Source: Pseudomonadota bacterium (lineage in GTDB: Bacteria > Pseudomonadota > Alphaproteobacteria > Sphingomonadales > Sphingomonadaceae). Taken from it: 5,231 nt of DNA. The stretch covers positions 1 through 5,231 of the forward strand of contig JAEZFL010000079.1 in the NCBI GenBank assembly GCA_023417515.1. The letters are read 5' to 3'. Positions 4,845 through 5,231 of the stretch are shown here, piece by piece; within the stretch, counting starts at the first letter, position 1, and every line of letters begins with the position of its first letter. Below the pieces are notes generated by a model. The model ran no database searches. It saw only the letters and a program-made list of their open reading frames with translations, and had not been told where the DNA came from. The translations under genes were made by a program, and so were the position numbers.

Positions 4845-5231
4845 TGACCGATGCCACGCGGGACGACGCGCTGGACGACGACGACCGGCTGCCCTGGCTC
4901 GAGGCGGTCGAGGAAGAGGAATCCGGCCCGTCGCCGGTCAAGCTGATCGCCGCGGTGGTGATCGGGCTGATCGTGATCGGCGTGGTCGTCGGCGGCCTGT
5001 TCTGGGCGGCGAACCGAAGCACGGGCGGCGGCGAGGAGCTGATCTCGTCGCCCGGCGCCTACAAGGTGCCCGCGCCCGAGGCGGGCGGACTCCAGCTCGA
5101 CAACAGCGCCTCGACCCAGATCGCGACCAGCGAAGGCCTGCAGCAGAATGCGCAGCTCGCCGGACGTCCGCAGGCGCCCGCGCCCCAGCCGGCCCAGCAG
5201 CAGCCGGCCGCGCCGGCTCCGGCGCCAGCGC
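4844..5231 (+). CDS. Membrane-anchored SPOR-type protein, N-terminal part (3' end outside window)
   Basis: 129 codons are visible before the window ends. Residues 1-31 are acidic and probably cytoplasmic, with DDDDRLPWLEAVEEEE, a motif typical of the SPOR-protein genes that follow argS in sphingomonads. Residues 34-56 form one strongly hydrophobic helix (LIAAVVIGLIVIGVVVGGLF and onward), then a periplasmic stretch begins with YKVPAPEAGG. From about residue 107 it becomes a Pro/Ala/Gln-rich linker that normally leads to a C-terminal SPOR domain. The SPOR domain itself is not visible, so the call rests on position, topology and N-terminal motif. Such proteins bind septal peptidoglycan during division. 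ATG 4844 overlaps the argS stop by one base and has a good AGGAG. In many alphaproteobacteria nagZ, scpA and scpB follow; that cannot be seen here. Confidence 0.8.
   Translation, partial: MTDATRDDALDDDDRLPWLEAVEEEESGPSPVKLIAAVVIGLIVIGVVVGGLFWAANRSTGGGEELISSPGAYKVPAPEAGGLQLDNSASTQIATSEGLQQNAQLAGRPQAPAPQPAQQQPAAPAPAPA

Overview
The window looks like a piece of a high-GC alphaproteobacterial chromosome, most likely a sphingomonad (Sphingomonadaceae or a close relative). The evidence is the strong G/C bias at third codon positions, the alphaproteobacterial type of dGTP triphosphohydrolase and arginyl-tRNA synthetase, the SPOR-domain gene overlapping the end of argS, and intergenic repeats of a kind I associate with this group. 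The taxonomic call is inference from sequence style; no database was searched.

Layout, all real genes on the + strand unless stated. (1) Bases 1-352: C-terminal end of a SPOR-domain (septal peptidoglycan-binding) protein. (2) 349-1509: dgt, a complete HD-family dGTP triphosphohydrolase, overlapping the SPOR gene by ATGA. (3) 1510-3110: a 1.6-kb accessory stretch. It holds a GTTCACGAA-type repeat with a hairpin, an isolated alphaproteobacterial LexA-box-like site (1801-1815), decayed repeat arms, a small putative lipoprotein gene (1975-2334), an 84-bp composite inverted repeat directly abutting its stop codon, a truncated minus-strand coding remnant (2424-2562), a dense cluster of TGTCACCG repeats (2563-2752), a small two-helix membrane protein gene (2772-2978) and a solo copy of the inverted-repeat arm (3009-3037). 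(4) 3111-4844: argS, complete, GTG start. (5) 4844-5231: the N-terminal part of a second, membrane-anchored SPOR-type protein, translationally coupled to argS by a TGATG overlap and cut by the window end.

The housekeeping genes do separate jobs: dNTP pool control (dgt), arginine charging of tRNA (argS) and, by inference, cell division or septal wall binding (the SPOR proteins). dgt and argS are often adjacent in alphaproteobacteria, so the 1.6 kb between them reads as an accumulation site for repeats and small orphan genes. I see no complete new multi-gene system. The parts that deserve attention are the repeat architecture, the orphan lipoprotein between repeat arms, the minus-strand gene remnant cut by a repeat, and the LexA-like box with no SOS gene beside it.
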